A DNA stretch of 50,947 bases from the NCBI GenBank assembly GCA_902563835.1, contig CACEZB010000001.1, positions 106,217 through 157,163 of the forward strand, read 5' to 3'. The DNA comes from an uncultured SAR86 cluster bacterium. Lineage in GTDB: Bacteria > Pseudomonadota > Gammaproteobacteria > Magnimaribacterales > D2472. Shown here in pieces: positions 26,251 through 35,878 of the stretch. The position numbers and the translations under genes are program-made. Positions within the stretch are counted from its first letter, which is position 1. The number at the start of each line of letters is the position of its first letter. The notes under the pieces were generated by a model, which saw only the letters and a list, made by a program, of their open reading frames with translations, made no database searches and was not told the origin of the DNA.

Positions 26251-27645
26251 TTAATATTTGTAAGTCTCTTCTTTAAACGGACCATCTTTTGGAACGTTTA
26301 TATAGTCAGCTTGATCTTGAGTCAGCTTTGTGACCATACCTCCAAAGCCTTCAACCATTAGACTTGCAACTTCTTCATCCAGTTTCTTAGGAAGAACTTC
26401 TACAGTTATCATCTCAGCTTTCTTATCTTCGTCATTTATATTCGCAAAACCCTGTTTATATAAATGTATTTGGGCAAGGACCTGGTTTGCAAATGAACCA
26501 TCCATAATTCTGCTTGGATGACCAGTAGCATTTCCTAGGTTTACCAATCTACCTTCTGCTAGAAGAATAATATAATTTTTGCTTGATAGATCTGGAGTTC
26601 CATCCGGAGCTGTATCTCTAAAAATTCTATGTACCTGAGGCTTAATTTCGTCCCAATAATAATTTTCTCTCATGAAGGCTGTATCTATTTCATTATCAAA
26701 GTGACCAATATTACATACAACAGCTGTATTCTTAAGAGTGCTTAACATTGCTGAATCACACACATTAACATTTCCAGTTGTGGTGACGACCAAATCAGTA
26801 TCTTCCATGACTTGCATATTTATATCTTTAGGATCTCTTGTAACAACACCATCTTTATAACAAGAAACAACAGAAAAACCATCCATGCAAGCTTGCATTG
26901 CACAAATTGGATCTGATTCAACAACACTAACTATCATCCCTTCTTGAGCTAGACTTAATGCAGATCCTTTACCAACATCACCATAACCAATAACAAGACC
27001 CTTTTTCCCTGAAAGTAACATATCAGTTCCTCTCTTTAGAGCATCATTTAGACTATGCCTACAACCATATTTATTATCATTTTTTGATTTTGTGACGGAG
27101 TCATTAACATTAATAGCTGGTATTTTAAGATCACCATTTTCAAGCATTTCTTTTAGTCTATGCACTCCAGTTGTAGTCTCTTCTGACACACCATGAATTG
27201 TTTCAAGCATATCAGGAAATTTTTCATGCACCATGGCTGTAAGGTCACTACCATCATCAAGAATCATATTGGCATCCCATGGCTTACCATCTTTGCAAAT
27301 AGTTTGTTCTATACACCATTCAAACTCTTCTTCTGTTTCTCCTTTCCAGGCGAATGTTGGTACCCCTCTTGCTGCCATTGCTGCAGCAGCATGATCTTGC
27401 GTTGAAAAAATATTACAAGAAGACCACCTTAATTCTGCGCCTAAGTCTATTAAAGTTTCCATTAGAACTGCAGTTTGAATAGTCATATGGATACAACCCA
27501 TGATCTTTGCTCCTGCAAGAGGTTGTTCTGCTCTATATTTTTCTCTTAAAGCCATTAAAGCAGGCATTTCATTTTCTGCTAGAGAAATTTCTCTTCTTCC
27601 AAATTCAGCTAAATTAATATCTGCTACTTTGTAATCATTTTCCAT
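26251..27645 (-). CDS. ahcY: Adenosylhomocysteinase
   Basis: Splits S-adenosylhomocysteine to adenosine and homocysteine, clearing the product inhibitor of methyltransferases. The 464 residues include [44 protein letters not shown] with the catalytic lysine, the NAD loop [15 protein letters not shown] and the C-terminal [10 protein letters not shown]. It follows metK by 25 bases with a good AAGGAAAAT ribosome-binding site, so both halves of the activated-methyl cycle are made together. Confidence 0.97.
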   Translation of the reverse strand: MENDYKVADINLAEFGRREISLAENEMPALMALREKYRAEQPLAGAKIMGCIHMTIQTAVLMETLIDLGAELRWSSCNIFSTQDHAAAAMAARGVPTFAWKGETEEEFEWCIEQTICKDGKPWDANMILDDGSDLTAMVHEKFPDMLETIHGVSEETTTGVHRLKEMLENGDLKIPAINVNDSVTKSKNDNKYGCRHSLNDALKRGTDMLLSGKKGLVIGYGDVGKGSALSLAQEGMIVSVVESDPICAMQACMDGFSVVSCYKDGVVTRDPKDINMQVMEDTDLVVTTTGNVNVCDSAMLSTLKNTAVVCNIGHFDNEIDTAFMRENYYWDEIKPQVHRIFRDTAPDGTPDLSSKNYIILLAEGRLVNLGNATGHPSRIMDGSFANQVLAQIHLYKQGFANINDEDKKAEMITVEVLPKKLDEEVASLMVEGFGGMVTKLTQDQADYINVPKDGPFKEETYKY

Positions 27646-27670
27646 TTTATTTTCCTTATATTATTTATAT

Positions 27671-28825
27671 TTACTGAGAAATTTCTGAAGCTTTATCAGT
27701 TTTTTCCCATGAAAGATCTATATCAGTTCTTCCGAAATGCCCATAGGCAGCTGTAGGGAGATAGATAGGTCTTTTGAGATCAAGCATATTTATTAGACTT
27801 TTGGGCCTAAGGTCAAATTTTTCTTCAACAATTTTTTCAATTGCTTCTTTAGAAATTTTTTCACTATTGAATGTGTTTACATTTATTGAAGTTGGTTTAG
27901 CAACACCAATCGCATATGAAACTTGAATTTCACAATAATCAGCAAGACCAGCAGCTACTATATTTTTGGCCACATATCTTGCAGCATAAGCAGCCGATCG
28001 ATCAACCTTAGATGGGTCTTTCCCAGAAAAGGCACCTCCACCATGCCTAGCCATTCCACCATAAGTGTCAACAATAATTTTTCTCCCGGTAAGACCACAG
28101 TCTCCAACTGGCCCTCCGATAACAAATTTACCTGTTGGATTTATATAAATCTTGGTTGAATCTAGAATCCATTCTGCTGGAACTATTGGTTTAATAATTT
28201 CTTCCATAACCCCTTCTTTAATATCATCTTGAGTAACATCTTCATCATGTTGTGTAGAGAGGACTATTGCTGATAGACCTTCTATAGTTTTACCATCATC
28301 TGAGTAAATTGCACTTACTTGGCTTTTAGCATCAGGCCTTAGCCATGATAATCCGTTTGCTTTCATTACATCAGCTTGTTTTTTAACTAATCTATGAGAT
28401 AGGTCAATAGGAAGCGGCATTAAGGATTCTGTTTCTGTACAAGCATAACCGAACATAAGACCCTGATCACCAGCCCCTTGTTCTAGATTTTCACCCTCAC
28501 CTTCTGTTACACCTTGAGATATATCAGGTGATTGCTCAAAAACAAGATTAGTAAACTCACAAGTATCTCCATTAAAACCATATTCATCAGTGTCATAACC
28601 AATATCATTAATTGTTTTTCTAACAACTGGTTCAAGATCTGGGCTACCAAGAGATGTTATTTCACCAGCAATATATACCATATTATTTTTAATCATAGTT
28701 TCGCAAGCAACTCTACTATTTGGATCTTCAGCTAAATAAGCATCTAAGACAGCATCTGAAATTTGATCGCATACCTTATCTGGATGTCCTGCTGAAACAG
28801 ATTCTGATGTAAATATATAACTCAT
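27671..28825 (-). CDS. metK: S-adenosylmethionine synthetase
   Basis: Makes SAM from methionine and ATP, 384 residues. Motifs are [20 protein letters not shown] at the start, [12 protein letters not shown] for ATP, and [19 protein letters not shown] (P-loop-like phosphate site). A GGGAGAG ribosome-binding site lies 5-6 bases before the ATG. SAM feeds UbiE, MiaB and other methyl or radical-SAM enzymes in the window. Divergent from tkt; I saw no SAM riboswitch in the 150-base spacer. Confidence 0.97.
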   Translation of the reverse strand: MSYIFTSESVSAGHPDKVCDQISDAVLDAYLAEDPNSRVACETMIKNNMVYIAGEITSLGSPDLEPVVRKTINDIGYDTDEYGFNGDTCEFTNLVFEQSPDISQGVTEGEGENLEQGAGDQGLMFGYACTETESLMPLPIDLSHRLVKKQADVMKANGLSWLRPDAKSQVSAIYSDDGKTIEGLSAIVLSTQHDEDVTQDDIKEGVMEEIIKPIVPAEWILDSTKIYINPTGKFVIGGPVGDCGLTGRKIIVDTYGGMARHGGGAFSGKDPSKVDRSAAYAARYVAKNIVAAGLADYCEIQVSYAIGVAKPTSINVNTFNSEKISKEAIEKIVEEKFDLRPKSLINMLDLKRPIYLPTAAYGHFGRTDIDLSWEKTDKASEISQ

Positions 28826-28874
28826 ATGTTCTCTCCCTAGTTTTTAATGTGAAGAATTATCTTTTAAATAAGAT

Positions 28875-28884
28875 TGTGATCACA
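28875..28884. promoter_or_regulatory. Palindrome TGTGATCACA between metK and tkt
   Basis: A perfect 10-base palindrome about 50 bases before metK and 90 before tkt. It joins CRP-type half-sites without the 6-base spacer that CRP needs, so it is not a CRP site; another dimeric regulator is possible. The remainder of the 28826-28975 spacer is AT-rich with no clear promoter I would defend. Confidence 0.3.
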
Positions 28885-28975
28885 GATTGACTATTTTATA
28901 TCAAAAAAACAAATTTTATCTATGATTTTAACTTCAAAGATATTATTATCCTAGAAAGCAAATGGGGAAATAAAT

Positions 28976-30964
28976 TTGAATCAAACAGATCCTATAAACG
29001 CTCTAAGATTCTTATCAATAGATGCTGTTCAAAAAGCAAACTGCGGTCACCCTGGCATGCCTATGGGTATGGCAGAGATAGCAACCGCATTATGGAGCAA
29101 CCATTTAAAACACAATCCCTCTAATCCCAAATGGTTTGATAGAGATAGATTTGTTCTATCTAATGGGCATGGGTCAATGCTTTTATATAGTTTGCTTCAT
29201 TTAACGGGATATAAGATTTCAATCGATGACATCAAAGATTTTAGACAGTTACATTCTAAAACCCCTGGTCATCCTGAATATGATATTGATATAGGAGTTG
29301 AAACTACTACTGGGCCTCTAGGTCAGGGTATTGCAAATGCTGTTGGAATGGCGATTTCAGAAAAAATATTAGCAGCAGAATTTAATCAGGACGATATAAA
29401 ACCAATCGATCATTATACTTATGTTTTTTTAGGAGATGGTTGTTTAATGGAGGGCGTTTCTCATGAAGCTTGTTCATTTGCAGGAACTCATAATTTGGGC
29501 AAGTTGATATGCTTTTATGATCAAAATGGAATTTCTATTGATGGTGAAATTAAAAATTGGTTTACTGATGATTCAGTTAAAAGGTTTGAAAGTTATGGCT
29601 GGCATACAATTTGTGTAGATGGTCACAACATTGAAGAAATTAATAATGCTATTTCTCAAGCCAAAGAAACTACTGATAAGCCCTCAATGATTTTTTGTAA
29701 AACAACTATTGGGTTTGGCTCACCTAATAAATCCGGAACAGCTGATGCACATGGAGCACCATTAGGCGAAGATGAAATAATAAAAACTAGGGAAGCTTTA
29801 GATTGGAAATATGCAGAATTTGAATTAACTGATGAAATCTATAATTTTTGGGATGCTAAAGAAGCTGGTAATAATGTAAATTTAGATTGGGATAATTTGA
29901 TAAAAAGTTATCAAGAAAAGTATCCTGAAAAATCAAAAGAGCTCTTAAGAAGAATAGAAGGCAATAATCCAGAAAATTTTGAAAGTGATTTTAATGAGTT
30001 CCTTAAAGATTGTGATACGAATAATTCTCCAATGGCAACAAGAAAAGCATCAAAGGCTTGTCTTGATTTCTTTGTAAAAGAAATGCCAGAGTTGATTGGA
30101 GGTTCTGCAGATTTAACTCCATCTAATAATACCTTTTCTGATTCAAGCTCAACTTTTTCCAATAAAAACCCTGCAGGGAATCATATAAATTATGGAGTAA
30201 GAGAATTTGGAATGTCAGCGATTATGAATGGGATGGTTCTACATGGCGGAATAAAGCCATATGGTGCAACTTTCCTAGTTTTTACTGATTATGCAAGAAA
30301 TGCAGTAAGACTCTCTGCTCTAATGGGGCTACCTAATATTTTTGTTTATACCCACGACTCAGTAGCATTAGGCGAAGATGGGCCAACTCATCAACCTGTA
30401 GAACACTTGGTAACCTTAAGATCAACACCTAATTTAGTTAATTGGCGACCAGCTGATTTGGTTGAAACGGCTGTTGCATGGAAAGAAGCAGTAATATCAA
30501 AAGCAACACCTACATGTTTAATTTTTAGCAGACAAGGGACCTCAGCAATTCAAAGAAATTCAGAACAGCTTACAGAAATTCATAATGGAGGTTATTTACT
30601 AGAATCGTGTGATAACCCAGATATAACTATTATCGCCTCAGGAAGTGAGGTTCAATTAGCTCTTGACGCTTCGAAAGAACTAGAAAATGATTCTATAAAA
30701 TCAAATATAGTTTCTATGCCTTCTTTAGATAAATTTCTTGAAATGCCAGAAGAGTATCAAAATAAAACCATAAATTCAGATAAACCAATATTAGTAGTTG
30801 AATGCGGCCATCCCAACTCTTGGTATAAAATATTAAATCGGAACGATAAAGTATTAGGTATTGAGAGTTTTGGGGAGTCAGCGCCTGGCAATCAATTGTT
30901 AGAACATTTTGGCTTTAATGTTGAGAATGTTGTAAAAATGGCAAAATCATTAATTAATGATTAA
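28976..30964 (+). CDS. tkt: Transketolase
   Basis: Thiamine-diphosphate enzyme of the non-oxidative pentose phosphate pathway, 662 residues. It starts at TTG with GGGGA 7 bases upstream; the encoded N-terminus NALRFLSIDAVQKANCGHPG is the normal beginning, so the TTG is well supported. Further motifs are the ThDP-binding GDGCLMEGVSHEA, FYDQNGISIDG, and HDSVALGEDGPTHQPVEHL in the pyrimidine domain. First gene of a tkt-pgk-fba sugar-phosphate operon; overlaps pgk by 8 bases. Confidence 0.97.
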   Translation: MNQTDPINALRFLSIDAVQKANCGHPGMPMGMAEIATALWSNHLKHNPSNPKWFDRDRFVLSNGHGSMLLYSLLHLTGYKISIDDIKDFRQLHSKTPGHPEYDIDIGVETTTGPLGQGIANAVGMAISEKILAAEFNQDDIKPIDHYTYVFLGDGCLMEGVSHEACSFAGTHNLGKLICFYDQNGISIDGEIKNWFTDDSVKRFESYGWHTICVDGHNIEEINNAISQAKETTDKPSMIFCKTTIGFGSPNKSGTADAHGAPLGEDEIIKTREALDWKYAEFELTDEIYNFWDAKEAGNNVNLDWDNLIKSYQEKYPEKSKELLRRIEGNNPENFESDFNEFLKDCDTNNSPMATRKASKACLDFFVKEMPELIGGSADLTPSNNTFSDSSSTFSNKNPAGNHINYGVREFGMSAIMNGMVLHGGIKPYGATFLVFTDYARNAVRLSALMGLPNIFVYTHDSVALGEDGPTHQPVEHLVTLRSTPNLVNWRPADLVETAVAWKEAVISKATPTCLIFSRQGTSAIQRNSEQLTEIHNGGYLLESCDNPDITIIASGSEVQLALDASKELENDSIKSNIVSMPSLDKFLEMPEEYQNKTINSDKPILVVECGHPNSWYKILNRNDKVLGIESFGESAPGNQLLEHFGFNVENVVKMAKSLIND

Positions 30965-32111
30965 TTTAACATCTTTAGATATCACAAATAAAAACCTTGT
31001 TATAAGGGTAGATATGAATGCACCAATAACGGATGGAATTGTTGCAGATGCATCAAGAATAAGGGCTTGTATTCCAACAATTAAACTTGCTCTTGAGAAT
31101 AATGCAAAAGTCTTATTAATAAGTCATCTAGGAAGACCAGAGGAGGGAAAATTTGAAGAAAAATTTTCTATGAAACCAGTAGCTGAATCTTTAAGCGGCA
31201 TAATTAATCAAGAAGTTGGTCTTGTAGATAGACTAGACTCCGAAGATATTTTTAAAAGCGCATTCAATATTCAAATTTTAGAAAATATTAGATTTTTTAA
31301 AGGAGAAAAAGCTAATGATAAAGATTTGGGTAATACATTAGCTAATCTAGGTGATATTTATGTTTTTGATGCATTTGGAACCGCACACAGAGAGCAGGCC
31401 TCTACACATTCTGCTATAGAACAATCAAAAATTGCTTGCGCTGGGTTATTACTTGAAAGAGAGATAGATTTTTTGACTAAAGCACTTAATGATTATCAAA
31501 ATCCATATGTTGCTATTATTGGTGGAGCAAAAGTATCAACAAAACTTGAGCTTATAAAATATATAAATAATGTTGCAGATAATATTATTGTTGGCGGCGG
31601 TATAGCAAATACTTTTATTCTGGCATCTGGTCTAAATGTAGGAAAATCTCTTATTGAAGAAAACATGTTAGATACTGCAAAGAGTATTCTTGATCAAGGC
31701 AAAATCATTTTGCCAAAAACGGCTATTACTTCAGAAAGTTTCGAAGGTAAAAATATTAATAAGAAATTAATTTCTGATATAAAAGATGATGAAATGATTC
31801 TTGATTTGTGTATCGAAGAAGAGACTACTCAATTAATTAATGAGGCACAGACTATATTGTGGAATGGGCCTATGGGAGTTTTTGAAAATAAGGCATTTGA
31901 AGAAGGTACCAAAGACTTATCGCTTTCTATTGCAAAATCTAAAGCATTTTCATTAGCTGGCGGCGGCGAAACTTTGTCAGCTATTAATAAATATATTAAA
32001 CCAGATGATGTATCATATTGTTCTACTGGCGGTGGAGCTTTTTTAGAATTTATGGAAGGCAAAGCCCTTCCAGCAATAAAAGTTTTAAATTCAAAAGAAA
32101 ACGGGAGATAA
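30957..32111 (+). CDS. pgk: Phosphoglycerate kinase
   Basis: Glycolytic and gluconeogenic kinase, 384 residues. NLVIRVDMNAPI near residue 13 and LLISHLGRP hold the triose-binding arginine and histidine residues; IIGGAKVSTKLELI, TILWNGPMGVFE and a C-terminal STGGGAFLEFMEGKALPA mark the nucleotide domain. It lies between tkt and a class I aldolase. In many gammaproteobacteria a glyceraldehyde-phosphate or erythrose-phosphate dehydrogenase stands between tkt and pgk; none is present here. Confidence 0.97.
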   Translation: MINLTSLDITNKNLVIRVDMNAPITDGIVADASRIRACIPTIKLALENNAKVLLISHLGRPEEGKFEEKFSMKPVAESLSGIINQEVGLVDRLDSEDIFKSAFNIQILENIRFFKGEKANDKDLGNTLANLGDIYVFDAFGTAHREQASTHSAIEQSKIACAGLLLEREIDFLTKALNDYQNPYVAIIGGAKVSTKLELIKYINNVADNIIVGGGIANTFILASGLNVGKSLIEENMLDTAKSILDQGKIILPKTAITSESFEGKNINKKLISDIKDDEMILDLCIEEETTQLINEAQTILWNGPMGVFENKAFEEGTKDLSLSIAKSKAFSLAGGGETLSAINKYIKPDDVSYCSTGGGAFLEFMEGKALPAIKVLNSKENGR

Positions 32112-32114
32112 ATT

Positions 32115-33131
32115 ATGTCATTAGATAACATAGAAGAAATAGCATCGTTTATTGTTGCAGACGGCAAAGGTATTTTAGCTGCAGATGAAAGCAATCCTAC
32201 CTGTGGAAAAAGATTTGATTCAATTGGGGTTGAATCTACTGAAGAAAATAGAAGAGATTATAGAGAGATGTTATTTAGATCTAAGGGTATGAAAGGTAAT
32301 ATTGGCGGCGTAATACTTTTTGATGAAACTATTCGACAATCCGCAGCAGACGGTTCTTTATTAAGAGATCTGATATCTAAACAAGGAGCACTGCCTGGCA
32401 TTAAAGTTGATAAAGGACTTCAACCAATAGAAGATTGTCCTGGAGAAACAGTTACCGTAGGTTTAGATGGTTTAGATGAAAGATTAAAAGAATATGCATC
32501 AATGGGAGCCAAATTTACTAAATGGAGAGCTGTAATTAATATCGGTGATGGTATTCCTACTGACAAATGTATAGACGCCAATATGGACGCTCTTGCTGAT
32601 TATGCAAAGTGTGCACAAGATAATGGAATGGTACCAATAGTTGAACCTGAAGTTCTAATGGATGGAGATCATAATATTGATGAATGTTATCAAGCTACTG
32701 AGAGATCATTAAAATCTTTATTTAACCACCTTGAAAAAAAGGGCGTAAATATAAAAGGGACTTTATTAAAACCAAACATGGTGACGTCTGGGAAGGATAA
32801 TAGCAACCAAGCGTCAATTGATGAGGTAGCAGAAAAAACCTTAGATTGTTTAATTAAAAATGTTCCTGCTGAACTTCCAGGAGTTACTTTCCTTTCTGGG
32901 GGCCAATCAGATATTTTGGCAACAGCACACCTTGATGCTATGAATAAAATTGGTGGGTTTTCGTGGAAACTAAGTTTTTCATATGGTCGAGCTCTCCAAG
33001 CACCTTCATTAAAAGCTTGGGGAGGTAAGTCAGAAAATGTCTTTATTTCTCAAGATGAACTTTCTCATAGAGCTGAAATGAATAAACTTGCCTCTCTTGG
33101 TCAGTGGGAAGAAGAATTAGAAGACAGATAA
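32115..33131 (+). CDS. Fructose-bisphosphate aldolase, class I
   Basis: Schiff-base (metal-independent) aldolase, 338 residues, of the animal/plant-like class I family. GKGILAADESNPTCGKRF near the N-terminus, KVDKGL, FTKWRAVINIGDG with active-site lysine and arginine, IVEPEVLMDGDHNI, and the Schiff-base lysine in TLLKPNMV are all present, as is FLSGGQSD. Gammaproteobacteria often carry the class II zinc enzyme after pgk; here the class I form takes that place. It is 3 bases from pgk and 3 bases from dtd. Confidence 0.95.
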   Translation: MSLDNIEEIASFIVADGKGILAADESNPTCGKRFDSIGVESTEENRRDYREMLFRSKGMKGNIGGVILFDETIRQSAADGSLLRDLISKQGALPGIKVDKGLQPIEDCPGETVTVGLDGLDERLKEYASMGAKFTKWRAVINIGDGIPTDKCIDANMDALADYAKCAQDNGMVPIVEPEVLMDGDHNIDECYQATERSLKSLFNHLEKKGVNIKGTLLKPNMVTSGKDNSNQASIDEVAEKTLDCLIKNVPAELPGVTFLSGGQSDILATAHLDAMNKIGGFSWKLSFSYGRALQAPSLKAWGGKSENVFISQDELSHRAEMNKLASLGQWEEELEDR

Positions 33132-33134
33132 AAC

Positions 33135-33572
33135 TTGTTAGCAACCGTTCAAAGAGTTTCGAAGGCCGAAGTTATAATTGAGGATAAAACATATTCTTCA
33201 ATAGCGAATGGTTTATTAGTTCTTATGTGCGTTGAAGATAACGATACTGAAAAAACAACAAAAGAAATGGTTAATAAAATTATTAATTTTAGAATGTTAG
33301 ATGGTCCTAAGGGTATTACTTCGAAAGCACTAAAAGATTCAGAAGAAGCAGTTTTAATAGTTAGTCAATTTACCCTAGCCGCAATTACAAATAAAGGCAG
33401 CAAACCAAGTTTCCATAAAGCAGCAAAACCAGAGGATGCAAAATTGTTGTATGATAAATTTGTAAGCGAGTTCAAAAAAGCATTTAACAAAGTCGAGGTA
33501 GGAAAATTTGGTGCATTTATGGAAATAGCATTAGTTAATAAAGGACCAGTAACATTCAATTTTAAAACCTAG
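33135..33572 (+). CDS. dtd: D-aminoacyl-tRNA deacylase
   Basis: Removes D-amino acids wrongly attached to tRNA. The 145 residues have the family start ATVQRVSKAEV, the catalytic motif VSQFTLAA and the Gly-cisPro motif NKGPVTFNF (usual NxGPVT). The start is TTG at 33135, only 3 bases after the aldolase gene; no ATG is available near the conserved N-terminus, so this start is forced by alignment. Confidence 0.93.
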   Translation: MLATVQRVSKAEVIIEDKTYSSIANGLLVLMCVEDNDTEKTTKEMVNKIINFRMLDGPKGITSKALKDSEEAVLIVSQFTLAAITNKGSKPSFHKAAKPEDAKLLYDKFVSEFKKAFNKVEVGKFGAFMEIALVNKGPVTFNFKT

Positions 33573-33579
33573 TTTATTT

Positions 33580-34161
33580 ATGAAGAATATTTCAATTTTT
33601 TGCGGAGCTCATGAAGGAAAGAATCCTAAATATGCCGAAGCTGCTAAAGTAATTTCAGAAATTATTGCGAAGAAAGGTATTAATATTGTTTTTGGTGGCG
33701 GCAATGTCGGACTAATGAAAATAATATCTAATACTGCTCTTGATAATGGAGTCAAAGCATTGGGCATTTCATTAAAATCACTTCATGAGCTTGAATTAGT
33801 AAATCCAAGGTTAGAAGAAGTTGTAGTTGCACAAACATTATTAGACAGAAAAGATGTTTTTATGGATCGATCTGATGCATTTATTGTACTGCCGGGTGGA
33901 GTGGGTTCTTTAGATGAATTAGCCGAAGTTATGGCAAGTAACCAACTTGGCATAATAAATAAACCAATTGGGATACTAAATACTGAAGGATATTATGATC
34001 ATCTTTTACATTGGTTTAACAAGGCCGTAGAAGAAGGATTTATTTCAAAAGCAAATTTAGATGAGCTCATAATTTCAGATTCTCCAGAGGAATTAGTTGA
34101 TAAAGTTATTAACCATCAGAGACCAGCTGATGATAATTGGACCGACAGGCTTGGACTATAG
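33580..34161 (+). CDS. LOG family protein (lysine decarboxylase-like fold)
   Basis: A 193-residue Rossmann protein with ISIFCGAHEGKNPKY, FGGGNVGLM and the signature PGGVGSLDELAEV (consensus PGGxGTxxE). LOG proteins hydrolyse cytokinin riboside or purine nucleoside 5'-monophosphates to base and ribose 5-phosphate. The T-to-S change in the signature is conservative. In bacteria the role is commonly nucleotide turnover rather than hormone production. It follows dtd by 7 bases. Confidence 0.88.
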   Translation: MKNISIFCGAHEGKNPKYAEAAKVISEIIAKKGINIVFGGGNVGLMKIISNTALDNGVKALGISLKSLHELELVNPRLEEVVVAQTLLDRKDVFMDRSDAFIVLPGGVGSLDELAEVMASNQLGIINKPIGILNTEGYYDHLLHWFNKAVEEGFISKANLDELIISDSPEELVDKVINHQRPADDNWTDRLGL

Positions 34162-34168
34162 TTAATTA

Positions 34169-34759
34169 ATGTCATTTGAAGAAATTAGAGTAATAACAGT
34201 CGTTTATGTTGCAGTATTTTTACCTCTAATTATTTATATTAAAAATAAATCTAAATTACCAAGTTGGGTTCCGTCATTTTATATAGTTGGTGTAGTAGTT
34301 TGTGCATTAGGCTGGGAGCTTTGGTTTACGTACGGATGGATAGATGGTGATTCAGTGGATGTAAGAAGATCGGAAGCTCTGAATATTTGGTTACCAAAGA
34401 ATATAAATTGGTTAATGAACTCTATGGGAGATGCGGGTACTATTTTATTGGGAGGAGTATGGCTTATTTGGATATCTCACAAAAAAGATGAAAGAGTTTT
34501 TAAAGAATGGAAGTGGAGCGCTTTTTGCATTTTATTGATATGGTGTGTTAGTCAAAATATTTTAGTAGAGATGTTTCTATATTACGATCAACTAGCAGAA
34601 GGCAAGCAGCTGTCATGGGCTCCCCTATCCCCACTTGGACCATATTTTAATCCCATACTTCTTGAATTTAATGATCGCACTATAATGCTTCAATCACAGA
34701 TACCTTGGTTAATATTGCCTTGGTTCTTTTATAGAACTTTAATAAATTTGAATAGATAA
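34169..34759 (+). CDS. Hypothetical multi-pass membrane protein
   Basis: I do not recognise this family. The 196 residues have about five hydrophobic segments (roughly 7-24, 34-53, 88-103, 119-136 and 172-190) with many tryptophans. Conserved-looking polar stretches are NSMGDAGTI between segments and LSWAPLSPLGPYFNPILLEF before the last helix. No signal peptide cleavage site or metal motif is evident. It ends the tkt operon, 7 bases after the LOG gene, and its stop directly abuts the stop of convergent tatC. Codon use matches its neighbours. Confidence 0.7.
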   Translation: MSFEEIRVITVVYVAVFLPLIIYIKNKSKLPSWVPSFYIVGVVVCALGWELWFTYGWIDGDSVDVRRSEALNIWLPKNINWLMNSMGDAGTILLGGVWLIWISHKKDERVFKEWKWSAFCILLIWCVSQNILVEMFLYYDQLAEGKQLSWAPLSPLGPYFNPILLEFNDRTIMLQSQIPWLILPWFFYRTLINLNR

Positions 34760-35461
34760 TTATTTTTTTCTTGCAAAAAGAATTCCAACTTCAAATAAAA
34801 TCCACATAGGGATAGCAAGGAATAATTGTGAAAAAACATCAGGCGGAGTTAATAACATGCCAACAATCAAAAATAGAATAATTAAATATGGCCTTGCTTT
34901 GACCAAAGACTCTTTGGACATAATATCGTTTTTTACTATAAGAATTGTTGCAATTGGAATTTCAAAAGCAACACCAAATGCAAATATAAGTTTAAATACA
35001 AAACTAAGATATTGATTTATATCTGTCATGACACGAATTGACTCTGGAGCCATCGCTATAAAAAATTTAAAAATAATTGGGCAAACAAAGAAAAAAGCGA
35101 AAGCAGCCCCACTAAAAAAAAGAATAACAGTTGAAAGCATTAATGGACCAGTAAAAGCCCTTTCGTTTTTATAAAGACCAGGAGACATAAACATCCATGT
35201 TTGATAAAACAACCAAGGCATTGAAAACATTAGAGCTATATATAGGACTAATTTTATTGGTGCCATAAATGGTGATGCAACTTCAGTGGCAATCATTGAG
35301 CTCCCGTCAGGAAGTAATTCTATAAGTGGCGCTGATACAAAGAGATATATTTCTGATGCAAAGGGAATACCTAGGACTGAAAAAATAGCAAATAGGAAAA
35401 TAACTTTAAGCAATCGTGATCTTAGCTCTAATAAGTGATCTGAAATAGAATCTTTAGTCAT
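34760..35461 (-). CDS. tatC: Sec-independent translocase subunit TatC
   Basis: Core receptor of the twin-arginine translocon, 233 residues from ATG 35461, with six membrane helices. SISDHLLELRSRLL at the N-terminus (signal recognition, with the conserved glutamate-leucine-arginine), SMPWLFYQTWMFMSPGLYKNE in the first periplasmic loop and cytoplasmic side, and FGVAFEIPI in helix 4 with its key glutamate are visible. The open frame extends 8 codons upstream, but ATG 35461 gives an 8-base overlap ATGACTAA with tatB and the normal N-terminus. Confidence 0.95.
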   Translation of the reverse strand: MTKDSISDHLLELRSRLLKVIFLFAIFSVLGIPFASEIYLFVSAPLIELLPDGSSMIATEVASPFMAPIKLVLYIALMFSMPWLFYQTWMFMSPGLYKNERAFTGPLMLSTVILFFSGAAFAFFFVCPIIFKFFIAMAPESIRVMTDINQYLSFVFKLIFAFGVAFEIPIATILIVKNDIMSKESLVKARPYLIILFLIVGMLLTPPDVFSQLFLAIPMWILFEVGILFARKK

Positions 35462-35699
35462 TGTTTGGGTCTTTATTTTTTTCAAGCTCTTCGAGTCTTA
35501 ATTCATTAAATACATCTTTTTTTAATTCATCAGCTCCAATGTCTTGTTCAATATCTTTTTTAAATAAACTTAATCTATTTTCAATTTTTTTATAAAATTT
35601 AAGTACTATTTTTATAACTCCAGGTAGCCTAGTAGGCCCAATAATCACCAGACCCAATATAAGAATAATTAAAATTTCAAGAAAGCCAATTTGAAACAA
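35454..35699 (-). CDS. tatB: Sec-independent translocase subunit TatB
   Basis: An 81-residue protein starting MFQIGFLEILIILILGLVII, with the conserved GFLE before a single membrane helix, the GPTRLPG hinge and an amphipathic helix (VIKIVLKFYKKIENRL), then an acidic tail. It is short for TatB (E. coli 171), having little beyond the amphipathic helix. The start is TTG at 35699, two bases after the tatA stop; no in-frame ATG exists near it. Works with TatC in substrate recognition. Confidence 0.92.
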   Translation of the reverse strand: MFQIGFLEILIILILGLVIIGPTRLPGVIKIVLKFYKKIENRLSLFKKDIEQDIGADELKKDVFNELRLEELEKNKDPNND

Positions 35700-35701
35700 T
35701 T

Positions 35702-35869
35702 TTAGTCTTCTTCTTTTTTAGATTCGTCTTCTTTAACTGCTTTTTTAAAACCTTTAATGCTAGAGCCCAGATCAGACCCGAGAGATTTTAATTTACCACT
35801 TCCAAAGATAAGTAAAACAACAACCAAGATAATTAGTAGTTGCCATATGCTTATTCCACCAAAGCCCAT
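35702..35869 (-). CDS. tatA: Sec-independent translocase subunit TatA, 55 residues
   Basis: Found by translating the gap between ubiB and tatB: ATG 35869 to TAA 35702-35704. The 55 residues start [20 protein letters not shown], then the hinge [24 protein letters not shown] (a membrane helix followed by an amphipathic helix), and an acidic-basic tail ending KKEED. FGxxKLxxLGxDLGxxIKGFKKA is the diagnostic TatA pattern, here with serine for proline/threonine at one position. Its ribosome-binding site (AGGAGA) overlaps the ubiB stop codon. Completes a tatABC set. Confidence 0.95.
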   Translation of the reverse strand: MGFGGISIWQLLIILVVVLLIFGSGKLKSLGSDLGSSIKGFKKAVKEDESKKEED

Positions 35870-35878
35870 ATATTTCTC

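Noticed and set aside
28875-28884. TGTGATCACA as a CRP site
   Set aside because: The half-sites are correct but there is no 6-base spacer between them, so CRP could not bind in the usual way.
28826-28975. Possible SAM or SAH riboswitch before metK-ahcY
   Set aside because: The 150-base spacer before metK has no GC-rich multi-stem core, and the gap before ahcY is only 25 bases. Nothing resembles the known SAM or SAH aptamer patterns.
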